This document shows, piece after piece, positions 1-6,052 of a stretch of 11,270 bases of DNA. Positions within the stretch are counted from its first letter, which is position 1; each line of letters begins with the position of its first letter. The notes below the pieces were generated by a model. The model worked only from the letters and a program-made list of their open reading frames with translations. It was not told where the DNA came from and ran no database searches. A program made the translations under genes and the position numbers. This stretch comes from Deltaproteobacteria bacterium (GTDB lineage Bacteria > Desulfobacterota > Desulfobacteria > Desulfobacterales > Desulfobacteraceae), in the NCBI GenBank assembly GCA_003647385.1, contig QMMT01000024.1, forward strand, positions 1 through 11,270. Reading direction: 5' to 3'.

Positions 1-412
1 GTACATAACCATCTGCTTCCTGCGTAGAAAGCAGTCCACTGTCAAGGTCTTTACCTTTAAGGTCAAGATATGCATTAGCTTCACCTTCGGGAGTAGTTCT
101 GATGGGGAACTTGAAGCGTTTGATAACGCCGTTTCTAAACTTACATGTCCACATAACATCCTCAGTACCCATCATAGGAACAGTAGAGCCTCCCATGGGT
201 ACAAAGTCAGAATAGCCTCTGACCTCAATGGCCTGAGTAGGACAGATCTTTACACATGAAAAACATTCCCAGCACTGATCGGGTTCCTGGTTGTATGCTT
301 TCATTTCATTTGGTTCAAGAACCATCAGGTCATTGGGACAGATATACATACATGCTGTTTTGTCCCCACCTTTGCAGCCGTCACATTTTTCTGCAATTAC
401 AAAAGATGGCAT
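1..412 (-). CDS. aprB: Adenylylsulfate (APS) reductase beta subunit, 3' end cut by window edge
   Basis: This is the iron-sulfur subunit of dissimilatory APS reductase, the cytoplasmic AprBA enzyme that reduces APS to sulfite and AMP. Reverse-strand translation from ATG at 412 gives 137 residues before the window edge; the family is usually about 150 residues, so only the C-terminal tip is missing. Two [4Fe-4S] cysteine sets are visible: C10, C13, C21, C25 and C47, C50, C53, C57. W48 matches the Trp known in AprB to lie on the electron path between the clusters and the FAD of AprA. The start is supported by a GGAGG ribosome site 8 bases upstream. aprA, and probably qmo genes, should follow beyond position 1. 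The gene is divergent from the YkgJ-type gene at 819. The identification is very secure and is the main evidence for a sulfate reducer. Confidence 0.97.
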   Translation of the reverse strand, partial: MPSFVIAEKCDGCKGGDKTACMYICPNDLMVLEPNEMKAYNQEPDQCWECFSCVKICPTQAIEVRGYSDFVPMGGSTVPMMGTEDVMWTCKFRNGVIKRFKFPIRTTPEGEANAYLDLKGKDLDSGLLSTQEADGYV

Positions 413-447
413 TTAAAATACCTCCATAAATTAAGTTAATCAAAAAC

Positions 448-464
448 GCACAATACCGTTGTGC
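448..464 (-). promoter_or_regulatory. Hairpin in the aprB 5' leader, possible attenuator or mRNA stabiliser
   Basis: A perfect 6-bp inverted repeat, GCACAA and TTGTGC, is separated by 5 bases. Read on the minus strand it is followed by G and five T residues, about 24 bases before the aprB ribosome site, so it lies within the leader of the apr transcript. The plus strand also has a T run 5 bases after the stem. The 6-bp stem is short for a strong intrinsic terminator. It may be a weak attenuator, a 5' stabilising hairpin or a protein-binding site; the sequence alone does not decide. Confidence 0.4.
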
Positions 465-587
465 TACTATTTTTTATTTCATCAAACAGGCCATAACCGT
501 TGTCAGTCAGCCTGGTAATACTTATGTCCGGCTTTAAGATCAAAAAAATAAAACCAACTACTGATCCAAGCTCGCATAAATGTTATC

Positions 588-617
588 GAAATAGCACTCT
601 CTAACTCTTATTGTCAA
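588..617 (-). promoter_or_regulatory. Candidate sigma70-type promoter for aprB
   Basis: On the minus strand a perfect TTGACA (617-612) is followed after 18 bases by TATTTC (593-588). The -35 matches consensus fully but the -10 matches only in its first three bases. Transcription would start near 580, giving a leader of about 170 bases that contains the hairpin at 448-464. This is moderate to weak evidence, because an AT-rich spacer makes chance matches likely. Confidence 0.35.
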
Positions 618-671
618 GAATTTTTCAAAAAAGATTCACCTTGTTTTTCAATTGTTTGTGCTATTTTACAG

Positions 672-698
672 AATAACAATATGTATTAAATAACAATA
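672..698. repeat. 10-base direct repeat AATAACAATA, two copies
   Basis: AATAACAATA occurs at 672-681 and again at 689-698, with starts 17 bases apart, upstream of the gene at 819. Two copies this close could be a tandem regulator site, but the local sequence is so AT-rich that coincidence is possible. Confidence 0.4.
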
Positions 699-818
699 GG
701 ATAAAATACAATATATAGTAAAAGCTTTAGGACAAAAAGAGACTGGAAATCTAAAAAAAACAGTGTTAATCTATGCAGACTAAAAATTAGTATCTAAAAA
801 TAGATAAAAGGAAAACAA

Positions 819-1562
819 ATGACAGAAGATATGATACCGATGAACCCTGAAGATTTGATGAATTTTAATTGTAATTTTGAAAATGTATGCTTTAACGATT
901 GCTGTCGTGATTTGAATCAGGCTTTGATACCCTATGATGTTCTGCGATTAAAAAATAATCTTGGAATATCTTCACAGGTATTTTTAAAAACTTATACCTC
1001 TCTGCATTACGGGCCTGAATCCGGCCTGCCGGTCATCGAATTTAAACCCAACCCGGATACAGGATATGAGTGTCCCTTTGTTACGCCCAAAGGATGTTTG
1101 GTTTATGAAGACAGGCCCGGCTCCTGCCGGATGTATCCCCTGGCCCGTGCCATTGCTAGATCAAGGGAAACCGGGGAAATTACCCAATATTTTGCCCTGA
1201 TTGAAGAGCCTCATTGCAAAGGATTCGGCAAAAAGACCGGGCAGACGGTAAAAGAATGGCTTAAGGGCCAGGATGTGGACAGGCACAATAAGGAAAATGA
1301 CAAACTCATGGAGTTGATCAGCTTGAAAAATCAGATCCTGCCCGGCAAGCTTGAAGGCGCTCAATCGGATCAATTTTATCTGGGCTTATATGACGTAGAT
1401 GCGTTTCGGGAACAAATCTTTGAGGAAAATCTTTTAGACAAGATAAATCTTCCCGAAAATCTCTTAAATAAAATAAAAAAAGATGATGAAGCTTTACTGA
1501 ATTTTGGGATTGACTGGGTAAAATTTATGTTGTTCGGTGTAAAGATGACATTTGGAGAATAA
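819..1562 (+). CDS. YkgJ-family cysteine cluster protein
   Basis: A 247-residue soluble protein of the YkgJ/UPF0153 cysteine-cluster family, whose members are thought to bind iron-sulfur or zinc; their biochemical role is mostly unknown. The family pattern is clear: an N-terminal cluster C18, C24, C28, C29, then C85, C93 and C103 in a GC-(x)9-C stretch ending RMYPL, and C133 in an HCKG motif. The C-terminal third has no motif I recognise. The start has an AAGGA ribosome site 6 bases upstream. The short-chain dehydrogenase-like gene begins 5 bases after the stop, so the two are probably one operon, divergent from aprB. The family assignment is firm; the substrate or partner is unknown. Confidence 0.85.
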   Translation: MTEDMIPMNPEDLMNFNCNFENVCFNDCCRDLNQALIPYDVLRLKNNLGISSQVFLKTYTSLHYGPESGLPVIEFKPNPDTGYECPFVTPKGCLVYEDRPGSCRMYPLARAIARSRETGEITQYFALIEEPHCKGFGKKTGQTVKEWLKGQDVDRHNKENDKLMELISLKNQILPGKLEGAQSDQFYLGLYDVDAFREQIFEENLLDKINLPENLLNKIKKDDEALLNFGIDWVKFMLFGVKMTFGE

Positions 1563-1567
1563 GTTAG

Positions 1568-2386
1568 ATGCAGATTAAAGGGAAAGTTGCCCTGGTTCTG
1601 GGTGCGGTAAAAGGGATTGGAAAAGGAATCGGTATTGCCCTTGCGCAAGAGGGTGCAAAGCTTGTATTAACCCGCCATGACTGGGAAGATGCCTTTGAGA
1701 GTATGGAAAAAGACTTTCTGGCATCCAAAGCCGAACATACGATTATCGCGGCTGATTTACGTAATATTAAAGATGTTGAACGGCTTGCTTTACGTATTAA
1801 AGAAAAATACGGTCGTGTGGATATCCTTATTAATAATGTTGAGCGGGGGGGCTGGCCCACGGTTCATGGTGAATACCTTGAAGAGCAATGGGATCTTGAA
1901 ATGGAAACCACTCTTAAGGCGAAACAATGGGTGTTCTCTTCTGTCTTTCCCCTGTTAAAAAAGTCCAGAGATGCCGTGGTGATCAATATATCTTCCATAG
2001 CCGGTATTGTGGGACGATCCGGTCCTGCCGCCCTGGTGTTTAATGATGGATATGCCGCTGCCAACCGGGGGATTTCAAGTCTCACGGAAACCTGGGCCCG
2101 TCTTGGGGCACCCCATATCCGGGTCAATGAAATCATGCTGGGACTCTTTGATACCCGGCATGCCAGAGGGACACGCGGATGGAAAGAAGTCCTCACAAAA
2201 GAGGAAAAACAGTCTCTGATCAATCACACCCTGTTGAATCGAACAGGAACCATAGAAGATGTAGCCAAAGCCTGCCTGTTTATTATAAAGGATGCACCCT
2301 ATATGACCGGAAGCGTTTTAAGGCTTGACGGAGGCTATGTGCTTGCCGGGGAAAATATCCCTCTCATGCCCAAAGGGATTGTTTAA
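1568..2386 (+). CDS. Short-chain dehydrogenase/reductase-fold protein with altered active site
   Basis: A 272-residue Rossmann-fold protein of the SDR superfamily. The dinucleotide-binding loop is present as GAVKGIGKGIG (12-22), with D63 and L64 in the adenine-binding position. The conserved NNAG is changed to NNVE (89-92), and the catalytic YxxxK reads Y162-A-A-A-N166, so the active-site Lys is Asn. The Ser motif NISS (140-143) is intact, but S143 lies 19 residues before Tyr, compared with about 13 in classical members, because of an insertion at about 147-160. The C-terminal tail, with TGSVLRLDGG (about 247-256), is typical of the family. A GGAGA ribosome site lies inside the end of the upstream gene, 9 bases before ATG. 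Fold assignment is secure; whether it is an active oxidoreductase is doubtful. It may be a divergent enzyme or a ligand-binding relative. Confidence 0.85.
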   Translation: MQIKGKVALVLGAVKGIGKGIGIALAQEGAKLVLTRHDWEDAFESMEKDFLASKAEHTIIAADLRNIKDVERLALRIKEKYGRVDILINNVERGGWPTVHGEYLEEQWDLEMETTLKAKQWVFSSVFPLLKKSRDAVVINISSIAGIVGRSGPAALVFNDGYAAANRGISSLTETWARLGAPHIRVNEIMLGLFDTRHARGTRGWKEVLTKEEKQSLINHTLLNRTGTIEDVAKACLFIIKDAPYMTGSVLRLDGGYVLAGENIPLMPKGIV

Positions 2387-2437
2387 CCTGTCAGGAAATA
2401 ATATAGTTTTGACCCGGCATGCGGATGTAAAATATTC

Positions 2438-2466
2438 TTGACTATTAATTTAATATCATTTAAAAT
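2438..2466 (+). promoter_or_regulatory. Sigma70-type promoter for the abiE toxin-antitoxin pair
   Basis: TTGACT (2438-2443) and TAAAAT (2461-2466) are separated by exactly 17 bases. Each differs from consensus by one base. Transcription would begin near 2473, about 35 bases before the antitoxin ATG. This is the best promoter match seen in the window, and it gives the abiE pair a transcript independent of the dehydrogenase-like gene upstream. Confidence 0.7.
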
Positions 2467-2470
2467 TCAA

Positions 2471-2500
2471 CCAATAAGTCCAATTTATTAGACATAATGG
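2471..2500 (+). promoter_or_regulatory. Inverted repeat at the abiE transcription start, likely AbiEi operator
   Basis: The arms CCAATAAGTCCAAT (2471-2484) and ATTAGACATAATGG (2487-2500) are inverted copies matching at 11 of 14 positions, around a 2-base centre. The repeat begins 4 bases after the -10 element and ends 7 bases before the ATG, so a bound protein would block transcription or clearance. AbiEi-family antitoxins are known to repress their own operon by binding inverted repeats at the promoter, so this is the natural candidate site. Binding itself is inferred. Confidence 0.6.
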
Positions 2501-2507
2501 TCGATAT

Positions 2508-3125
2508 ATGAAGAGATTAATTCAGTTCCCAGCAGAATTTGATTACAATTTATTGTTACACGTTTTAAGGGATTACAAAAAGCCAAGAGACAAGATCAGA
2601 GGCCTTATCCGGGGCAAGGATATCATAAGGGTTAAGAAGGGCCTTTATGTATTGGGAAAGGAGTATAATAAGCTTTATAACAAGTATGTATTGGCTAATC
2701 TGATTTATGGGCCTTCTTATATCACAGGTCAAACCGCTTTGGCATTTTGGAACATGATACCGGAACGCGTTGAACTTATGATTAGCACGACAACGAAAAG
2801 AAAGAAGCAGTTTGAAACTCCGGTTGGCAGGTTTTCTTATCTGTATTGCCCCAAGACGGCTTTCAGTATTGGGATTCAACTTCAAGATGCCGGAGATGAA
2901 AAGAATTTTCTAATTGCTTCCCCGGAAAAGGCGTTATGTGACATTATAGCCACACAAACTCATATTGCAACGCAAAAGAAAATGATGGAATCCCTTGAAT
3001 TAATGCGGTTGGATTTCAGTTTCTACGAGAATCTTAATTTTTCATTGTTAGAACAGATTAAGGCTGGATATCGCAGACAACGTTTAAAGTTACTGATTGA
3101 TTGTTTAAAGGACTATCATGTTTGA
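2508..3125 (+). CDS. abiEi: AbiEi-family type IV antitoxin / transcriptional autorepressor
   Basis: A 205-residue antitoxin of the AbiEi family. These proteins counter the AbiEii nucleotidyltransferase toxin without a stable toxin-antitoxin complex, and they repress their own promoter. An N-terminal winged-helix-like segment (about 10-52) ends in the characteristic IIRVKKGLYVLG stretch. The central region has the family's YITGQTALAFW pattern (about 71-81), and the C-terminal domain carries ASPEKALCD. There is no strong ribosome site before the chosen ATG, and the leader there is occupied by the inverted repeat. The toxin gene overlaps its last 8 bases. These two genes look more AT-rich than their neighbours, in keeping with a mobile defence cassette. 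Family assignment is firm; phage-defence activity is inferred from the family. Confidence 0.9.
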   Translation: MKRLIQFPAEFDYNLLLHVLRDYKKPRDKIRGLIRGKDIIRVKKGLYVLGKEYNKLYNKYVLANLIYGPSYITGQTALAFWNMIPERVELMISTTTKRKKQFETPVGRFSYLYCPKTAFSIGIQLQDAGDEKNFLIASPEKALCDIIATQTHIATQKKMMESLELMRLDFSFYENLNFSLLEQIKAGYRRQRLKLLIDCLKDYHV

Positions 3126-3999
3126 TGAAAAAATTGAGCAAATGCTTAAAAGATATGAATTAAATACGATTCATGACCATGAGAATGCGCTGAAAGAGAT
3201 CATACAAGAAGTCGTTTTGCTTGGCTTATGGCGTTCTAAGTTTTATGAAAAGGCTGTCTTTTACGGTGGAAGCGCATTGCGCATTCTTTATAAGCTGGAT
3301 CGTTTCTCCGAGGATTTGGATTTTTCATTAATTGCGCCACAAAAAAATTTTGATATTAAAAAATACCTTGGTGCAGTTAAATCAGAACTGGAATTATGGG
3401 ATTTTGAAGTTTCTACAGAAGAAAAAAATAAAAAGAATGAAAGTCCGATTGATTCAGGTTTCATCAAAGCGAATACAGTGATCCATTTGTTAAAAATTGA
3501 TGTAAATTTGAAAACTCATAAAAATGCTGTGATGAAAATCAAACTGGAAGTTGATCAGGATCCGGCCATCGGGTTTACCAGTGAACTCAAATATCATCTC
3601 CACCCTATCCCATTTACCATTAAAACCATGTCCTTGCCCAGTTTGTTTGCCGGGAAAATGCATGCATTGTTATGCCGAACAAAAAGAACCAATATTAAGG
3701 GCCGAGACTGGTATGATTTGATTTGGTTTGTAAAGAATAATATTCCGTGTGATTTATATTATCTTAAAAATAAAATGACACAAACGGGCCATATCGATGT
3801 ATCTGAGGTGTTGACCAAAGAGAAGCTTATTGAATTTTTATCCGGAAAAATAAAAGAGATTGATTTTGATCTGGCCAAAAGTGACGTTGAACCGTTTTTA
3901 AAAAATTCAGGGCAAAGCGAAGAGTTAAGTCTTTGGTCAGACTCTTTTTTTTCTGATTATCTGGTTCAAGAAATTCGCGTTCTAACAAGTAATTCCTGA
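3118..3999 (+). CDS. abiEii: AbiEii/AbiGii-family nucleotidyltransferase toxin
   Basis: A 293-residue DNA polymerase beta-like nucleotidyltransferase, the toxin half of the AbiE type IV system. Characterised relatives act on tRNA and block translation, causing growth arrest during phage infection. The key motifs appear intact: GGSALR (50-55), the metal-binding pair D66 and D68 in RFSEDLDFS, a third acidic position in KLEVD (142-146), K180 in the FAGKMHAL segment, and KGRDWYD (194-200). Length is normal for the family. It overlaps the antitoxin gene by 8 bases and has an AAGGA ribosome site 5 bases before ATG, so translation is probably coupled. It runs tail to tail with the VWA gene ending at 4036. 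Confidence 0.92.
   Translation: MFDEKIEQMLKRYELNTIHDHENALKEIIQEVVLLGLWRSKFYEKAVFYGGSALRILYKLDRFSEDLDFSLIAPQKNFDIKKYLGAVKSELELWDFEVSTEEKNKKNESPIDSGFIKANTVIHLLKIDVNLKTHKNAVMKIKLEVDQDPAIGFTSELKYHLHPIPFTIKTMSLPSLFAGKMHALLCRTKRTNIKGRDWYDLIWFVKNNIPCDLYYLKNKMTQTGHIDVSEVLTKEKLIEFLSGKIKEIDFDLAKSDVEPFLKNSGQSEELSLWSDSFFSDYLVQEIRVLTSNS
3928..3952 (+). terminator. Terminator-like hairpin inside the 3' end of abiEii
   Basis: AGTCT (3928-3932) pairs with AGACT (3939-3943) over a 6-base loop, followed two bases on by eight T residues. An alternative stem, AAGAGT (3920-3925) with ACTCTT (3941-3946), leads directly into six T residues. The structure ends about 47 bases before the abiEii stop codon, so it would have to act from within the coding region. 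The stem is short. No better terminator is seen in the 36-base gap between the convergent genes. Confidence 0.25.
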
Positions 4000-4035
4000 A
4001 TCTTCTCCACAGGTGTTTTTTATTGGATTTTTCAG

Positions 4036-4983
4036 TTATAACGGCAGCGCCAGAAAAGTTCCCCCATTTTTCTTGGTCAGTTCCCGCATCAGAATAGCAA
4101 AACGGCCGGTGGTGCGATTTGAGAGAAAGCCGACCCCGTGAATCTTTGTGAGACGCTGCCCGTTTAGTTGAAGTGTATTCATTTTAGTAATGCGGTTGAT
4201 AATCGGATCATAGGAAGAACCGGTATAATCATCACCAAAAACATAGATCGCCATCGACTGCCTCGGTTTTGCATAGCGTTTCAATGCCATTTCTATGCCT
4301 TCCACAGGGCTGCTGTTTGATGCATCTGTCCAACGATCAAACACTTTCATTACATTTTTGCGCCGCTGTGGTGTATCCGGTATCCAACGACCACTGTAGC
4401 CTGAAATAAGAGATTTTCCCTGATCGTTTAAAATTTGAAATCCTGTTACTTTTGGATGAATACTCAAAACATTAAGGATCTCTCGTGAGACTCGGCCCCA
4501 GATAGATTGCATACTGCCTGATGTATCAACAATAAAAATGACATAATCGCTGTCCACCGGGATCCCCCCCACTTCCTCATCACGGGCAGTGTTGGTAGTC
4601 GATGGCGAAATAGACACCCGCTGTAGCGTCGATTGAACAAGAGAGAGCCCCTCCAGATCGCCCGCCAGTATTTTTTCTTCTTTTTCTTTTATTGACAGGC
4701 TTGTTGAAAGCTTTTGAACGGTACGCCCTAAACCTTTGCTTTTTACAAACTGGTCATGGTTTCTCTTTTTTTGCTGATCGATTTTTTGGGCCAGACCATC
4801 TATTCGGTTCTCGATGGAAATTATCTGGCCCAGAAGTCTCTCGACCTCAACGATGCTTAACTGAGAAGCATTTTCAGCGGTATTGGAAATTAACACCAGC
4901 AGCACCACCGCTCCAAAGCCACAGGAAATAATATCCAGGAAGGAGAGATTGAATATATCAAAACTCTTTTTTTTTATTTTCAT
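4036..4983 (-). CDS. Membrane-anchored VWA-domain protein with TolR/ExbD-like N-terminal helix (second paralogue)
   Basis: A 315-residue protein with a short basic N-terminus (MKIKKK), one membrane helix at about 16-33, a coiled-coil-like stretch at about 40-120 and a von Willebrand A domain at about 147-315. The metal-site motif DTSGS is at 153-157, with further candidate metal ligands around S224-S225 and the GDDY at 250-253. The membrane segment starts at D17 and shares the signature FNLxFLDIxSCGxGAVVL with the preceding gene, as in TolR/ExbD helices that begin with a proton-relay Asp. The basic N-terminus predicts a periplasmic VWA domain. I chose ATG at 4983 because it overlaps the upstream stop as ATGA; an in-frame extension to 5040 would lie inside the upstream gene. 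It is the last gene of the operon. Its role as a motor stator is inference. Confidence 0.85.
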   Translation of the reverse strand: MKIKKKSFDIFNLSFLDIISCGFGAVVLLVLISNTAENASQLSIVEVERLLGQIISIENRIDGLAQKIDQQKKRNHDQFVKSKGLGRTVQKLSTSLSIKEKEEKILAGDLEGLSLVQSTLQRVSISPSTTNTARDEEVGGIPVDSDYVIFIVDTSGSMQSIWGRVSREILNVLSIHPKVTGFQILNDQGKSLISGYSGRWIPDTPQRRKNVMKVFDRWTDASNSSPVEGIEMALKRYAKPRQSMAIYVFGDDYTGSSYDPIINRITKMNTLQLNGQRLTKIHGVGFLSNRTTGRFAILMRELTKKNGGTFLALPL

Positions 4984-6041
4984 GGCCAGTTCACCGCAGG
5001 ACTGATCAGCAGTCCTCCTGATAAAGCTGCCCAACCCCAATATTCATTCACAGCATCGGGGTCACCTTCAATCGGAAGTAGAATAACATTGACTTTCACA
5101 TGATTCAGGTTGCTGTCCAGAATGGTTTGTCGAAAAAGCTTTACCCGACATTCACCGGAAATTGTTGAAGATTTTCCTAAAAGAGAACTGCAACTGGCAA
5201 ATGGATTAAGGCTTGCGTAGCGAGAGTCACCGACAGTAGGCAACCCATCCGTAATCACATAAAGATCGGTTGCATCGCGCCCGGAAACTGCCTGCAACCC
5301 TTTTTGCAGGTTGGTAGCGCCTTCAGGTACAATTGCATCTAACTCTTGATAGAGCGTCGTAAGTGTTGCAGGATTATCTGCTTTCATCCAATTGGCTTTG
5401 CCGAGCGATTTTACCGAAGAATTGTAACAAATAACAGCTAACTGACTCGCTTTGGGAACGCGTGCAAGAATCCAACGCACTGTTTTTTTTGTTCGAAGCC
5501 ATTTGGGCCCCTGTTTTTTTTGTGCATCAGAATCGTTTTTTCTTTTAATAATATCGATAAGTTTTTCATCCGTCATGGAAGCACTGCTGTCTATAAGCAT
5601 AGCAATACGACGGCCCTCGATTTTAAGACCCATCAGGTAATTTTCTTCACCACCGCGATCATCTTCCACAAGATCTTTTTCTTGGGCAACCGGCCTTTTG
5701 GCAATATCATTTTTTAAAGCGGCCAATTGTTGTTTTTTTTGCCCAAGGCTCACTTTTTTTTCCAAGAGCGATTGCTCAAGTTGTGTGAGCTTGGTTTTGA
5801 GCAATGCAATTTTATCTGCTTCAGATTGTGCAGTATGTTGCAATTGTTCCAGGGTTTGCTGCATTTCATTGTGTCGAAGTTCCACCTGCTTCAAATCTTG
5901 TGTCAAAAGGTCGGTTTCAGTCGTTGACTGACTCACATTGTGTTTTACAAGCATAAACACCAGTACCACAGCCCCAAGGCCGCAGGACATGATGTCAAGG
6001 AAGGCAAGGTTGAATCCTTCTGATTTACGGTGCCGTCTCAT
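4980..6041 (-). CDS. Membrane-anchored VWA-domain protein with TolR/ExbD-like N-terminal helix (first paralogue)
   Basis: A 353-residue protein with a basic N-terminus (MRRHRK), a membrane helix at about 13-33, a long Gln/Lys-rich coiled coil at about 42-115 and a VWA domain at about 143-353. The metal-site residues are complete: DSSAS (151-155), T243 in the VPEGATNL segment, and D265 in VITDG. D16 opens the membrane helix within FNLAFLDIMSCGLGAVVL, closely matching the second VWA protein. It follows the channel gene by 11 bases, with GGTGA upstream, and ends in an ATGA overlap with the next gene. ATG at 6041 is preferred to a TTG one codon earlier, because TTG would leave almost no spacing after GGTGA. 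It probably pairs with the MotA/TolQ-type protein, as TolR pairs with TolQ. Confidence 0.87.
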   Translation of the reverse strand: MRRHRKSEGFNLAFLDIMSCGLGAVVLVFMLVKHNVSQSTTETDLLTQDLKQVELRHNEMQQTLEQLQHTAQSEADKIALLKTKLTQLEQSLLEKKVSLGQKKQQLAALKNDIAKRPVAQEKDLVEDDRGGEENYLMGLKIEGRRIAMLIDSSASMTDEKLIDIIKRKNDSDAQKKQGPKWLRTKKTVRWILARVPKASQLAVICYNSSVKSLGKANWMKADNPATLTTLYQELDAIVPEGATNLQKGLQAVSGRDATDLYVITDGLPTVGDSRYASLNPFASCSSLLGKSSTISGECRVKLFRQTILDSNLNHVKVNVILLPIEGDPDAVNEYWGWAALSGGLLISPAVNWP

Positions 6042-6052
6042 CAATTCACCGG

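Larger units (their letters stand above)
413..818. other. AT-rich divergent intergenic region between aprB and the YkgJ-type gene
   Basis: These 406 bases hold no convincing gene on either strand. The part next to aprB contains its ribosome site, a hairpin (448-464) and a candidate promoter (588-617). The part next to the YkgJ-type gene, roughly 620-818, is very AT-rich, has a 10-base direct repeat and ends in an AAGGA ribosome site at 808-812. Several weak -10-like sequences occur on the plus strand, but none has a convincing -35 partner, so I assign no plus-strand promoter. Confidence 0.7.

Noticed and set aside
1161..2223. Minus-strand open frames across the YkgJ and dehydrogenase-like genes
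   Set aside because: They are antisense shadows of genes with clear family motifs and have no ribosome sites or recognisable domains.
4564..4570. Seven-C run in the second VWA gene, and a seven-G run at 1845-1851 in the dehydrogenase-like gene, as phase-variation tracts
   Set aside because: Seven bases is short for a contingency tract, both frames are intact, and each run is explained by adjacent Gly or Arg-Gly codons.
4900..4953. Possible lipobox (IISC and IMSC) in the two VWA proteins, suggesting lipoproteins
   Set aside because: The hydrophobic stretch follows the Cys instead of preceding it, and an acidic Asp sits three residues before the Cys. This fits a TolR-like membrane anchor, not a lipoprotein signal peptide.
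4984..5040. Longer start for the second VWA protein at 5040
   Set aside because: The extra 19 residues lie inside the preceding gene, whereas the ATG at 4983 forms a standard ATGA overlap and is followed directly by the basic anchor.
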